64,000 nt of DNA from Kaistia defluvii (GTDB taxonomy: Bacteria; Pseudomonadota; Alphaproteobacteria; Rhizobiales; Kaistiaceae), in the NCBI RefSeq assembly GCF_026343955.1, contig NZ_JAPKNI010000002.1, forward strand, positions 186,001 to 250,000. The letters are read 5' to 3'. The notes beneath the pieces were generated by a model. It was not told the DNA's origin, searched no databases, and saw nothing but the letters and a program-made list of their open reading frames with translations. A program made the translations under genes and the position numbers. Position 1 is the first letter of the stretch. Each line of letters begins with the position of its first letter. Positions 28,017-36,395 of the stretch are shown one piece after another.

Positions 28017-28054
28017 AAGCCCGCGATCGTTCGATCGGCGGGTTTTTTTGTTTT
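28017..28054 (+). terminator. Intrinsic terminator inside the amide-operon leader
   Basis: CCCGCGATC pairs with GATCGGCGGG (one bulged G) around the loop GTTC, and the flanking AAG can extend the stem. It is followed by seven T, a G and four T. It lies after the operon promoter and just before ATG 28064, so unregulated transcription should stop before the first gene. The AmiR-like protein encoded in the operon is the obvious antiterminator. Confidence 0.85.
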
Positions 28055-28063
28055 GGGCGGGGC

Positions 28064-29215
28064 ATGTCGGCAAAGCACTATCGTATCGGCGTGATGTTTT
28101 CGACGACGGGGTCCTACAACGTCGTCGCTCGCTCCATGCTGAATGGCGCGCTTCTGGCATTTGGCGAGGCGGCGGCGCAGTCCGGCATCACCGTCGAGCC
28201 CGTCGTGGTCAATCCGAACGGGGAATTGGCGCGCTATGCGGAGCTTAGCCAGCAGCTGATCGCCTCCGGAATCCGCCATGTCGTCGGCTGCTACACCTCT
28301 TCGAGCCGCAAGGAGGTCATCCCCTGTTTCGAAAAGCACGATGCCCTGCTCTGGTATCCCTCGCACTATGAGGGATTCGAAAGCTCGGCCAATGTCATCT
28401 ACACCGGCGCCTCGCCCAACCACCACGTCGCGTTGCTGGTCGACCATCTCCTGTCGAGCGGGCGGCGTCGCGCTGTCTGTGTCGGTTCCAACTATATCTG
28501 GGCGTGGGAGAACAACAGGATCCTGCGCGAGGCCCTGATGACCCGGCGCGGCCAGGTCCTGGCGGAGCGTTATTTCGCCATCGGCGACATCGAGTTGCAG
28601 CAGGTCGTCGACGAGATCCTGGAGTTGAGGCCGGATTTCGTCTTCAACACGCTGATCGGCACCAGCGCCTATTCGTTCTTCCGCCTGTTGCGGGCAGCCT
28701 GCGTGGCTCGTGGCATTGATCAGCCGAAGCAGATTCCCGTTGCCAGCTGCTCGCTGTCCGAGCCGGAACTGGAGGAGATCGGCGCGGAGGCTGTCGATGG
28801 GCATCTGAGCTCCAGCGTCTATTTCTCATCGCTCGCGACCCCGGCCAACACGACGTTCACGGAGGGCTATCGCACCGCCTATCCCCACGGGCCCGTGGTT
28901 TCGGCGGACGCCGAGGCCTCCTACAACGCCGTCACGCTCCTGATCCAGTCGCTGGCGGATGCCGGTACGGACGAGGTCCAGTCGGTCAAGGCGGCGGTCA
29001 CGCGCCAGCGCCTCGCTGCGCCGCAGGGAGACGTTTGGATCGATCCGCAGACCCTGCATGCCTGGCTGACGCCGCGCATCGGACGCTCGACCCGCGATGC
29101 CCGGTTCGAAGTCATCGTGGAGTCGGCGGTTCCGACCCGGCCCGACCCCTATCTCGTCCAATCGTCGCCGCGCTACGCGCTTGCGCGCACCCCGGAACTG
29201 AAGGTGGTGAAATGA
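28064..29215 (+). CDS. AmiC-like cytoplasmic amide sensor
   Basis: A 383-residue periplasmic-binding-protein fold with no signal peptide. It aligns by eye with Pseudomonas AmiC: GCYTSSSRKEVIPCFEKHDALLWYP, then YEGFE, VCVGSNYIWAWENN, PDFVFNTLIGT, PQGDVWID and the late RPDPY. AmiC binds short amides and holds AmiR inactive until ligand arrives. ATG 28064 is chosen because family similarity starts at KHYRIGVMFSTTGSYN; the frame is open 63 bases upstream, but that part lies inside the terminator. The ANTAR gene follows with a four-base overlap, as expected for a sensor-effector pair. A simple transport binding protein is less likely, because a secreted one is encoded separately downstream. Confidence 0.83.
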   Translation: MSAKHYRIGVMFSTTGSYNVVARSMLNGALLAFGEAAAQSGITVEPVVVNPNGELARYAELSQQLIASGIRHVVGCYTSSSRKEVIPCFEKHDALLWYPSHYEGFESSANVIYTGASPNHHVALLVDHLLSSGRRRAVCVGSNYIWAWENNRILREALMTRRGQVLAERYFAIGDIELQQVVDEILELRPDFVFNTLIGTSAYSFFRLLRAACVARGIDQPKQIPVASCSLSEPELEEIGAEAVDGHLSSSVYFSSLATPANTTFTEGYRTAYPHGPVVSADAEASYNAVTLLIQSLADAGTDEVQSVKAAVTRQRLAAPQGDVWIDPQTLHAWLTPRIGRSTRDARFEVIVESAVPTRPDPYLVQSSPRYALARTPELKVVK

Positions 29216-29871
29216 CCGCTCCGCGATTGCTTCAGAATTTCAAGGGCAGTCGGGCGTTGATCGTCACGACCAACCGTGTCGCCGTGGAGGCGCTGGAATC
29301 GACATTGGTCAAGCTCGGCGTCGTGTCGGAATTCCCCGAGATCCGCGACGGCCGCGCCGAACTGGATCTCGCTCAGCTCGATCCGGATCGCGACATCCTG
29401 TTCGTCGACGGCGATCTCCACGAGGGTCTCGGCCTGGAGGGCGGGCCGGACGGCCGTCTATCCGCCGTTCCGGTGATCGGCCTCGTCGGCGTTGAGGCGC
29501 CGAGCCGGCTGAAGAGCCTGGTCCAGCTCGGCGCCACGTCGTTTCTGCGCAAGCCCGTGCACGGATCCGCCGTCTATATGGCGCTCTTCCTGGGCGTGAA
29601 CCAGTTCCTGCTGCGCGGCGCCCTGCGCGCGCGGATCGAAGACATGGAGCGTCGCCGTCACGGCCGCCGCTTCGTCATCAAGGCGATCATTCGCCTGATG
29701 AGCCATGCGGGCATCGACGACGATGCCGCCTATGACCTGCTCCGGCGCGAAAGCATGCGATCGCGTCTGAGCCTGGAAGACTACTGCGAGGAATACCTCC
29801 GTAGAGGGGCCAACGAGCCCATACGACTGGCGCAGGGCGAGATGCCTGAAAAACGCGCCAACCGGGACTAG
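29212..29871 (+). CDS. AmiR-like ANTAR antiterminator
   Basis: A 219-residue protein. Residues 1-130 form a receiver-like domain (RALIVTTNRVAVEALESTL, DILFVDGD, SFLRKP) without the usual full phosphorylation site, as in AmiR. Residues about 140-205 are a coiled coil and ANTAR domain (RARIEDMERRRHGRRFVIKA, SHAGIDDDAAYDLLRRESMR, LEDYCEEYL). ANTAR domains bind paired small hairpins in leader RNA and prevent terminator formation. Its start overlaps the AmiC-like gene by four bases (ATGA). The terminator at 28017 in the same operon is the likely target. Confidence 0.83.
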   Translation: MTAPRLLQNFKGSRALIVTTNRVAVEALESTLVKLGVVSEFPEIRDGRAELDLAQLDPDRDILFVDGDLHEGLGLEGGPDGRLSAVPVIGLVGVEAPSRLKSLVQLGATSFLRKPVHGSAVYMALFLGVNQFLLRGALRARIEDMERRRHGRRFVIKAIIRLMSHAGIDDDAAYDLLRRESMRSRLSLEDYCEEYLRRGANEPIRLAQGEMPEKRANRD

Positions 29872-29891
29872 ATCACAGAGGAGAAGCTGAA

Positions 29892-31130
29892 ATGTCAGGG
29901 AATTTTGCAAGGGGGCTGCGAGCCGCGGCCCTCGCAGGGACGGTTTTGCTCGGCGCCGGACCTGCTTCTGCCGCCGATCCGATCAAGCTCGGCGTGCTCG
30001 AGGATCAGTCCGGCGACTTCGCCGCCGCGACGATCGGCAAGGTGCATGCCATCCAGATTGCCGCCGACGAGATCAACAAGGCCGGCGGCATTGACGGCCG
30101 GCCGCTCGAACTCGTCATTTACGACACCCAGTCGGACAACACGCGCTACCAGGAATTCATGCGCCGCGTCTTGCAGCGGGACAAGGTGGACGCCGTCTTC
30201 GCCGGCTTCTCATCGGCCTCGCGCGAGGCCTACCGGCCGATCGTCAACCAGTTCGACGGGCTCGCCTTCTACAACAACCAGTATGAAGGCGGCGTCTGCG
30301 ACGCCAACATGATCGTCACCGGCGCGGTGCCCGAGCAGCAGTTCTCGACGCTCATCCCCTACATGATGGAGACCTACGGCAAGAAGGTCTACACGCTCGC
30401 CGCCGACTACAATTTTGGCCAGATCTCGGCCGAATGGGTGCGCAACATCGTCAAGGAGAATGGTGGCGAGATGGTCGGCGAGGAGTTCATCCCGCTCGGC
30501 GTGTCGCAGTTCTCGCAGTCGATCCAGAATATCCAGAAGGCGAAGCCCGACTTCGTCGTCACGCTGCTGGTCGGCACGCCGCAGGCCTCCTATTACGAGC
30601 AGGCCTCCGCCGCCAACGTCAATCTGCCGATGGCCTCGTCGGTCAATGTCGGCCAGGGCTACGAGCACAAGCGCTTCAAGCCGCCGAGCCTGAAGGACAT
30701 GTACGTCACCACCAACTACATCGAGGAAGTCGATACGCCGGCGAGCAAGGCTTTCGTGGCGAAGTTCAAGGCCGCCTATCCCGACGAGCCCTATGTCAAC
30801 CAGGAAGCCGAGAACTCCTATCTCGCCGTCTATCTCTACAAGCAGATGGTCGAGCGGGCGAAGTCGACCAAGCGCGACGATCTCCGGGCGGAGATCGCCA
30901 AGGGCGACGTCTGCATGGACGCGCCGGAAGGCAAGGTCTGTCTCGACCCGAAGAGCCAGCATATGTCGCACACCATCTACCTGGCGAAGGTCGGCGCCGA
31001 TCACTCGATCACCTTCCCGAAGGTGTGGCAGGACATCAAGCCGTACTGGCTGGGCGAGGCAGGCTGCGATCTGACCAAGAGCGATCCGAGCGAGCAGTAC
31101 ACGCCCTCGAATCCGCCGTCGAAGTCCTGA
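29892..31130 (+). CDS. Amide/urea-type ABC transporter substrate-binding protein
   Basis: A 412-residue secreted protein of the branched-chain amino acid/urea/amide class. A signal peptide (LRAAALAGTVLLGAGPASA) precedes ADPIKLGVLEDQSGDFAAATIGKV. Further family features are EINKAGGIDGRPLELVIYDTQSDN, FAGFSSASREAYRPIV and YNNQYEGGVCD. GAGGAGAAGC lies just before ATG 29892. It is followed by a strong hairpin and the rest of the importer. With the formamidase gene at the end of the operon, short amides or urea-like compounds are the likely ligands. Confidence 0.9.
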   Translation: MSGNFARGLRAAALAGTVLLGAGPASAADPIKLGVLEDQSGDFAAATIGKVHAIQIAADEINKAGGIDGRPLELVIYDTQSDNTRYQEFMRRVLQRDKVDAVFAGFSSASREAYRPIVNQFDGLAFYNNQYEGGVCDANMIVTGAVPEQQFSTLIPYMMETYGKKVYTLAADYNFGQISAEWVRNIVKENGGEMVGEEFIPLGVSQFSQSIQNIQKAKPDFVVTLLVGTPQASYYEQASAANVNLPMASSVNVGQGYEHKRFKPPSLKDMYVTTNYIEEVDTPASKAFVAKFKAAYPDEPYVNQEAENSYLAVYLYKQMVERAKSTKRDDLRAEIAKGDVCMDAPEGKVCLDPKSQHMSHTIYLAKVGADHSITFPKVWQDIKPYWLGEAGCDLTKSDPSEQYTPSNPPSKS

Positions 31131-31156
31131 TCGCGATGCGCTCCGAAGGATGAGAG

Positions 31157-31185
31157 CGGGTGCCCGGCGCTGTGCCGGGCACCCG
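31157..31185 (+). terminator. GC-rich hairpin between binding protein and permease genes
   Basis: A perfect 12-bp stem CGGGTGCCCGGC / GCCGGGCACCCG with a five-base loop lies 26 bases after the binding-protein stop. There is no T-run, so it is more likely an mRNA-stabilising element or partial attenuator that keeps binding-protein expression above that of the membrane parts, a common design. Confidence 0.5.
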
Positions 31186-31325
31186 TCTTCGGCGTGTCCA
31201 CGATCCCGGCTTCGCCGGATCCTCCAGACCTCGCCCGACGCGGCGCCCGCGCGGGACCCATGGCGGGACCTCCGCGACGGGCTGCTTCCTGGCAGCGTAC
31301 TTTCGAACCCAAAGGCCCATTGACG

Positions 31326-32198
31326 ATGGACGCCATCACTGTCGCCTTCGCGGCGCTCTACCAATTTGGCGACGCCTTCGCCTTTCTCGTTCTGTCGGCC
31401 TGCGGCCTGGCGGTGATCTTCGGCATGATGGGCGTGATCAATCTCGCCCATGGCGAATTCATCATGTGCGGCGCCTACGTGACCGTCTCCGGCGCCAATG
31501 CCGGCCTGCCGCTACCGCTGGCGATCCTCCTCGGCGCGCTGGTGTCGGCCGCCGTCGGTGCGCTGGTCGAGCGGCTGGTGGTGCGTCATCTCTATGAACG
31601 CCCGCTCGACACCATCGTCGCCACCTGGGGTCTCAGCCTGATCGCCACCCAGGGCACGCTGATCGTGCTGGGCTCGACGATGGGAGGCATCGGCACGCCG
31701 CTCGGCAGCTTCCAGATCGGCGGCTATTCCTATTCCGTCTATCGCCTCGTCCTCTTCGTCATGGCGATCGCGGTGCTGGCGGGGCTCTATGTGCTGTTCA
31801 ACTGGACGCGCTTCGGCGTGATGGCGCGCGCGACCATCCAGGTGCCGCACATGGCGGCAGCGCTCGGGGTCGACACGCGCATGGTCTACAGCCTGACCTT
31901 CGCGCTCGGTGCCGGCCTCGCCGGACTGACGGGCGGGCTCTATGCGCCGACCATGACGCTGGTCCCGACCATGGGCACCACCTTCATCATGGAGGCCTTC
32001 GTGACCGTGGTCGTCGGCGGCGCCGATGTCTTCCTCGGAACCGCTCCCGCCGCCGTCATCCTCGCCATCGTCAAGTCGGCGATGACCTCCTGGCAGGGCC
32101 AGCTCTTTGGCCAGATCGGCCTGCTGCTCGCCGTCATCGTCGTCATCCGGGTCCTGCCCAAGGGTATTTCCGGCTTCCTGCTGCGCGAACGCACCTGA
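31326..32198 (+). CDS. ABC transporter permease, branched-chain/urea type (LivH/UrtB)
   Basis: A 290-residue inner-membrane permease with about eight hydrophobic segments. The LivH-type signature GVINLAHGEFIMCGAYV sits in the first third, and GRATIQ-like VMARATIQVPHMAAALGVDTRMVYSLTF gives the ATPase-coupling loop. ATG 31326 is chosen because it starts the first amphipathic helix; the frame extends 44 codons upstream with no membrane protein character. It forms a heterodimer with the next gene's product. Confidence 0.9.
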   Translation: MDAITVAFAALYQFGDAFAFLVLSACGLAVIFGMMGVINLAHGEFIMCGAYVTVSGANAGLPLPLAILLGALVSAAVGALVERLVVRHLYERPLDTIVATWGLSLIATQGTLIVLGSTMGGIGTPLGSFQIGGYSYSVYRLVLFVMAIAVLAGLYVLFNWTRFGVMARATIQVPHMAAALGVDTRMVYSLTFALGAGLAGLTGGLYAPTMTLVPTMGTTFIMEAFVTVVVGGADVFLGTAPAAVILAIVKSAMTSWQGQLFGQIGLLLAVIVVIRVLPKGISGFLLRERT

Positions 32199-32215
32199 GC
32201 CGTGGGAGCATCATC

Positions 32216-33277
32216 ATGAACGCATTATCCCGCTTCTTCGCCCGGTTGGAGGGGCCGCAGACGATCGGCAGGGGGCCTGTCTTCTGGGTCGGCTTCCTGA
32301 TCGTTCTGGCTGGCGCCTGCTCCTATCCGATGTTCAGCGACGGCTATACCGTCGGCAACACGGTGTATTTCTTCACCTGGGTCTTCATGGCCCTCGGCCT
32401 CAGCCTGATCTGGGGCTATGGCGGCTCGCTCAGCTTCGGCCAGACCGCGTTCTTCGGCATCGCCGGCTACAGCTACGGCGTGCTGACGCTGAATTTCGGC
32501 GCGGCCTACGGCTTCACCCTGGTTGCCGTGGTGATCGCCCTGGTCATCGCCGCGCTCGCCGCGCTGCTGCTGGGCTACTTCCTGTTCTTCGGCCGCATCT
32601 CGGGCGTGTTCCTCGGCATCGTCACCCTGTCGGTGACCCTGGTGCTCGAACGCTTCATGGCCCAGACGGCCGGGCCCGAATGGGCGATCGGCAAGGCGCG
32701 GCTGAACGGCTTCAACGGTATGAGCAACATGCCGCCGCTGACCATTCCCTGGCCGGGTGGCGACATCATCCTGTATCCGGATGTCCAGCTCTACTATGTC
32801 GTGCTCGGGCTGCTGGTGCTGGTCTATCTCGGCCTGCGCATCCTGGTGAACTCGTCCTTCGGCAACGTCCTGGTCGCGATCCGCGAGAACCCGGAACGGG
32901 CCGAAATGCTCGGTTACGACATCCGCAAATACCAGCTCGGCGCGTTCGTCATCGGCGCTGTCCTCGCTGGTCTGTCCGGCGTGCTCTACACGAGCTGGGG
33001 CCAGTACATCACACCGTCCAGCATGGGCATGACGGCGGCTGCGCTGCCGATCGTCTGGGTCGCCGTCGGCGGGCGCTCCGATCTGACGGCGACGCTGATC
33101 GGCACGCTGGTGGTGCTGTCGGGTTTCCAGGCCCTCACCATCCACGGCGCCCAGTACGCGCTCGTCGTCATGGGCTTCCTGCTGGTGCTGACCGTGCTGC
33201 TGGCGCCGCGCGGCATCATCCTGGCAGCGGCCGGTCTGCTCGGCCGGTTCGGCAAGTCCAAGCAGGGAGGTGCGTGA
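32216..33277 (+). CDS. ABC transporter permease, branched-chain/urea type (LivM/UrtC)
   Basis: A 353-residue membrane protein of the LivM class. Family features are GLSLIWGYGGSLSFGQTAFFGIAGYSYG, then SFGNVLVAIRENPERAEMLGYDIRKYQLGAFVIGAVLAGLSG as the coupling region. GGGAG precedes ATG 32216. Its stop shares one base with the ATPase gene (TGATG), which implies coupled translation. Confidence 0.9.
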   Translation: MNALSRFFARLEGPQTIGRGPVFWVGFLIVLAGACSYPMFSDGYTVGNTVYFFTWVFMALGLSLIWGYGGSLSFGQTAFFGIAGYSYGVLTLNFGAAYGFTLVAVVIALVIAALAALLLGYFLFFGRISGVFLGIVTLSVTLVLERFMAQTAGPEWAIGKARLNGFNGMSNMPPLTIPWPGGDIILYPDVQLYYVVLGLLVLVYLGLRILVNSSFGNVLVAIRENPERAEMLGYDIRKYQLGAFVIGAVLAGLSGVLYTSWGQYITPSSMGMTAAALPIVWVAVGGRSDLTATLIGTLVVLSGFQALTIHGAQYALVVMGFLLVLTVLLAPRGIILAAAGLLGRFGKSKQGGA

Positions 33278-33993
33278 TGGCGCTTCTCCAAACCCGCGCG
33301 CTGAACAAGCGTTTCGGCGGCCTGCATGTCACCAACAATGTCGATCTCTCGCTCGAAGCCGGCGAAGTGCATTGCCTCATCGGCCCGAACGGCGCCGGCA
33401 AGAGCACGCTGTTCCGCCTCGTCCTCGGGGAGCACAGCCCGAGCAGCGGCCAGATCCTGTTCGCCGGCGAGGACATCACCGCGCTGAAATCCTTCCAGCG
33501 CATCCGGCGCGGCATGAGCGTCAAGTTCCAGGTTCCCGGGATCTTCAAGGCGCTCAGCGTCCGCCAGAACCTCGAGACGGCCATGCAGCACCACTATCCC
33601 GCCGCCTCGCTGCATGAGGAGATCGACCGGTTGCTCGAGTTCCTCAAGCTGTCGGGCGAGAGCCGGCAGCTCGCCGGCAATCTGAGTCACGGCCAGAAGC
33701 AGTGGCTGGAGATCGGCATGGCGATCAGTCTGAAGCCGAAGCTGTTGCTGCTGGACGAACCGACAGCCGGCATGTCGCCGGAGGAGACGCACATGACCGG
33801 TGAGATGGTGCGGCGACTGAACGCCGACGGCATGACCGTGCTCGCCGTCGAGCACGACATGGCCTTTGTCCGCCAGGTCGCCGACAAGGTCACCGTCCTC
33901 CATCTCGGCCAGGTCTTCGCGCAAGGGTCGATCGACCAGATCGTCGCCGACGAGCGCGTGGCGGCCATCTATCTGGGGCAAGCCCATGGTTAA
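33277..33993 (+). CDS. ABC transporter ATP-binding protein (LivG/UrtD)
   Basis: A 238-residue ATPase. Walker A is GPNGAGKSTLFRL, the signature is LSHGQKQWLEIGMAI (an LSHGQ variant typical of UrtD rather than LSGGQ), Walker B is LLLLDEPTAGMSPEE, and the switch His is in AVEHDM. The LSHGQ form supports a urea/amide rather than amino acid transporter. ATG 33277 overlaps the permease stop; the 3' end overlaps the next ATPase by eight bases. Confidence 0.92.
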   Translation: MALLQTRALNKRFGGLHVTNNVDLSLEAGEVHCLIGPNGAGKSTLFRLVLGEHSPSSGQILFAGEDITALKSFQRIRRGMSVKFQVPGIFKALSVRQNLETAMQHHYPAASLHEEIDRLLEFLKLSGESRQLAGNLSHGQKQWLEIGMAISLKPKLLLLDEPTAGMSPEETHMTGEMVRRLNADGMTVLAVEHDMAFVRQVADKVTVLHLGQVFAQGSIDQIVADERVAAIYLGQAHG

Positions 33994-34696
33994 GGAAACG
34001 TTGCTTTCGACCAAGGGGCTGCGCGCCGGCTATGGCGGCAAGCCCGTGCTGCAGGGGCTCGACCTCGACGTCCGCCAAGGCGAGATCGTTGCCGTCATCG
34101 GCCGCAACGGCGTCGGCAAGTCCACGCTGATGAAAAGCCTGATCGGTCTCGTGCCGACGATGGACGGATCCATCCTTTATCAGGGCGGGGATATCGGCAG
34201 CCTGCCGACGCACAAGCGCGCCCGCCTCGGTATCGGCTATGTGCCGCAGGGACGCGACGTGTTTCCGCGCCTGACGGTTGCCGAGAACATGGTGGTCGGC
34301 GGCCTGCGAAAGAGTGTCACCGAGGCGGACCGCGAGCGCGTGCTCGGCTATTTCCCGATCCTGCGCGAGCGCTGGTCGCAGCGCGCCGGCACCATGTCGG
34401 GCGGCCAGCAGCAGCAGCTCGCCATTGGACGCGTGCTGATCGCCGATCCCGAGCTGATCCTGCTCGACGAGCCGTCCGAGGGCATCCAGCCCAACATCGT
34501 GCAGGACATCGCCCGCATCATGGTCGAGCTGAACCGGCAAACCGGCGTCACCATCATCCTGGTCGAGCAGAACATCGACATGATCCGGGCCATGGCGCAG
34601 CGCTGCTACGTCATGGACAAGGGCCGCATCGTCGCGGAACTCGACCGGAGCGCGCTCGCCGATGGCGAGACCATGCGCCGCCACCTCGCCGTCTGA
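33986..34696 (+). CDS. ABC transporter ATP-binding protein (LivF/UrtE)
   Basis: A 236-residue ATPase of the LivF/UrtE class. Walker A is GRNGVGKSTLMKSL, the signature is MSGGQQQQLAIGRVL, Walker B is LILLDEPSEGIQPNIV, and the His switch is replaced in the usual UrtE manner by LVEQNI. GYVPQGRDVFPRLTVAENM matches UrtE. It overlaps the previous gene by eight bases and completes the importer of two permeases, two ATPases and a binding protein. Confidence 0.92.
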   Translation: MVKETLLSTKGLRAGYGGKPVLQGLDLDVRQGEIVAVIGRNGVGKSTLMKSLIGLVPTMDGSILYQGGDIGSLPTHKRARLGIGYVPQGRDVFPRLTVAENMVVGGLRKSVTEADRERVLGYFPILRERWSQRAGTMSGGQQQQLAIGRVLIADPELILLDEPSEGIQPNIVQDIARIMVELNRQTGVTIILVEQNIDMIRAMAQRCYVMDKGRIVAELDRSALADGETMRRHLAV

Positions 34697-34721
34697 ACGA
34701 GACAGTAAAAAGGAGAAAACG

Positions 34722-35708
34722 ATGTCCTGGCTCGAAAATTCCATCATGGCTCGCAAAGGCCTCGCCAAGGGCCAGGCGGGCTCGTCCCATTCGATAACGG
34801 AGGCCGATCAGGGCAAGTATCACTATGTCTATGGTCCCTATGTCGAGCCCGTCCTGAAGGTCGATCCCGGCGCCGTCGTCTCGGCCGAGACGCATGACGC
34901 GTTCGAGGGCCAGATCCAGCACGAGACGGACAAGCCGAGCGAGATCCTCAACTTTCCGTTCCTGAACCCGCAGAACGGACCGGTCTTCGTCAACGGCGCC
35001 GAGAAGGGCGATACGCTCGCCGTCTACATCAAGAGCATCGTCCCGCGCGGACCGCAGCCGCGCGGGACCACCGTGATCATGCCGGATTTCGGCGGCCTGG
35101 TGCCGACCGGCGATACCGCCATGCTGAACGCGCCGCTGCCCGAGCGGGTCAAGAAGCTCCACATCGACGAGAACGGCACGAAGTGGAACGACAAGATCAC
35201 GCTGCCCTATGAGCCCTTCATCGGCACGATCGGTACCTCGCCGGAGATCGAGGCGATCTCGGCGCTGCAGCCGGACTATTACGGCGGCAACATGGACCTG
35301 CCGGATGTCGGCGTCGGCGCGGTGATCTACCTGCCGGTCAACACCAAGGGGGCGCTGCTCTATCTCGGTGACTGCCATGCGGCGCAGGGCGACGGCGAAC
35401 TGTGCGGCGTTGCGATCGAGCATCCGACCGTCACCACGGTACAGATCGACCTGATCAAGGGCTGGTCGCTCAAATGGCCGCGGCTGGAGACGGAGAACTT
35501 CATCATGTCGATCGGCTCCAGCCGGCCGATGGAGGACGCCGCCCGCATCGCCTATCGCGACCTGATCCGCTGGATGGCGACCGATTATGGCTTCGACGAG
35601 ATCGAGGCCTACATGCTGCTGACGCAGTGCGGCCGCGTCCGCCTCGGCAACATGGTTGACCCCAAATACACGCTCGGCGCCTCGATCAAGAAATCATTCC
35701 TGGTCTGA
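34722..35708 (+). CDS. Acetamidase/formamidase family amidohydrolase (FmdA-like)
   Basis: A 328-residue enzyme. Features shared with FmdA/AmdA-type amidases are YVEPVLKVDPGAVVSAET, NPQNGPVFVNGAEKGDTLAV, DNKITLPYEPFIGTIG-like NDKITLPYEPFIGTIGTSP, YLPVNTKGALLYLGDCHAAQGDGE and TQCGRVRLGNMVDP. They hydrolyse formamide or acetamide to the acid and ammonia. AAAGGAGAA lies before ATG 34722. As the last gene of the AmiC/AmiR operon it would use the imported amide as a nitrogen source. The exact chain length is not decidable. Confidence 0.9.
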   Translation: MSWLENSIMARKGLAKGQAGSSHSITEADQGKYHYVYGPYVEPVLKVDPGAVVSAETHDAFEGQIQHETDKPSEILNFPFLNPQNGPVFVNGAEKGDTLAVYIKSIVPRGPQPRGTTVIMPDFGGLVPTGDTAMLNAPLPERVKKLHIDENGTKWNDKITLPYEPFIGTIGTSPEIEAISALQPDYYGGNMDLPDVGVGAVIYLPVNTKGALLYLGDCHAAQGDGELCGVAIEHPTVTTVQIDLIKGWSLKWPRLETENFIMSIGSSRPMEDAARIAYRDLIRWMATDYGFDEIEAYMLLTQCGRVRLGNMVDPKYTLGASIKKSFLV

Positions 35709-35728
35709 GCCTGCCAGCCTCGCAACAA

Positions 35729-35754
35729 CCTGACGGCACTTCGGTGGCGTCAGG
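35729..35754 (+). terminator. Hairpin with UUCG loop at end of amide operon
   Basis: CCTGACGGCAC and GTGGCGTCAGG form an 11-bp stem with one G-G mismatch and a TTCG tetraloop, 21 bases after the formamidase stop. It lacks a T-run but the tetraloop makes it very stable, so it probably marks the 3' end of the operon. Confidence 0.6.
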
Positions 35755-35995
35755 ATGCCAATGAAATCGAGCGTTCTTCTCTGGTGCCTTCAGCCGCGGT
35801 CGTGTTCGCTTCCGGCAATCCCAGGGCCAATGGAGGCTGTTCTCGCCAGGCGGCGACCGGACGACGCGGCAACCAATGCCGGACTCGCTCACGCCGAGCC
35901 GCTATTCGTCCCCCGGCGCCCCGCAACTCGTTCGGGAGGCGCTCGTTCGGGCGCCGAAGCCGTCAATCGCGGCGGTCGTCCGAGGCGGTCCGGGT

Positions 35996-36250
35996 TCAGG
36001 GCGCGGTGCCCGTCGGGACCATGCCGTTGGCCACGGCTGCGGCGCGCAATGCGTCATTCATCCGATCCTGCCAGCCGGGGCCGTCCGCCTGGAAGTATTC
36101 CAGCACGTCCCGATCGATCCTGAGCGAGACAAGCTCCCTCACATTCGGGAGCGAAGGCGCCTTGATCTCTGCGACCGGCTTCTTCTTGGCGAACACGGCC
36201 TCCGCTGCCGCGAACGGGTCCTGGGGGCGACGGGGCCTGTCTGATGGCAT
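35996..36250 (-). CDS. BrnA-like antitoxin, without a visible BrnT partner
   Basis: An 84-residue protein with the BrnA pattern VSLRIDRDVLEYFQADGPGWQ then RMNDALRAA, a ribbon-helix-helix-like DNA-binding C-terminus. BrnA normally neutralises and co-represses the BrnT ribonuclease, encoded just upstream. No BrnT-like frame is present on either side (upstream are 222 bases of promoter DNA, downstream the amide operon end). The gene is thus an orphan that may act as a DNA-binding regulator in its own right or be a remnant. Start ATG 36250 has a purine-rich stretch upstream. Confidence 0.75.
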   Translation of the reverse strand: MPSDRPRRPQDPFAAAEAVFAKKKPVAEIKAPSLPNVRELVSLRIDRDVLEYFQADGPGWQDRMNDALRAAAVANGMVPTGTAP

Positions 36251-36395
36251 GGTTGGTCTTCTTCCTTGGTTGCATGGCTGCTGGCATGTGCGGCCACGAC
36301 CGCCGCGCCATGGGGCCAGCCATCAATGCTCAATATGAATGGCGGGCACAAGCAGGCTCCGCGCCGTCCTGCTCATTACATTTGTACATTTGATT

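Larger units (their letters stand above)
27706..28063 (+). promoter_or_regulatory. Promoter and regulatory leader of the amide operon
   Basis: A 358-base gap between hutD and the amide operon. The first 180 bases hold no gene or structure I trust. A sigma-70-like promoter at 27890 is followed by about 135 bases of leader with at least two small hairpins (27933-27944 and 27983-27996) and an intrinsic terminator that ends only nine bases before the first start codon. This order matches leader-terminator control by antitermination. Confidence 0.65.

Noticed and set aside
27933-28054. A metabolite riboswitch in the amide-operon leader
   Set aside because: No known riboswitch core was recognisable, and an ANTAR protein gene in the same operon explains the terminator more simply.
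28001-28063. Upstream start for the AmiC-like gene at 28001
   Set aside because: It would translate through the terminator stem and T-run, and the extra residues are not conserved; ATG 28064 begins the family homology.
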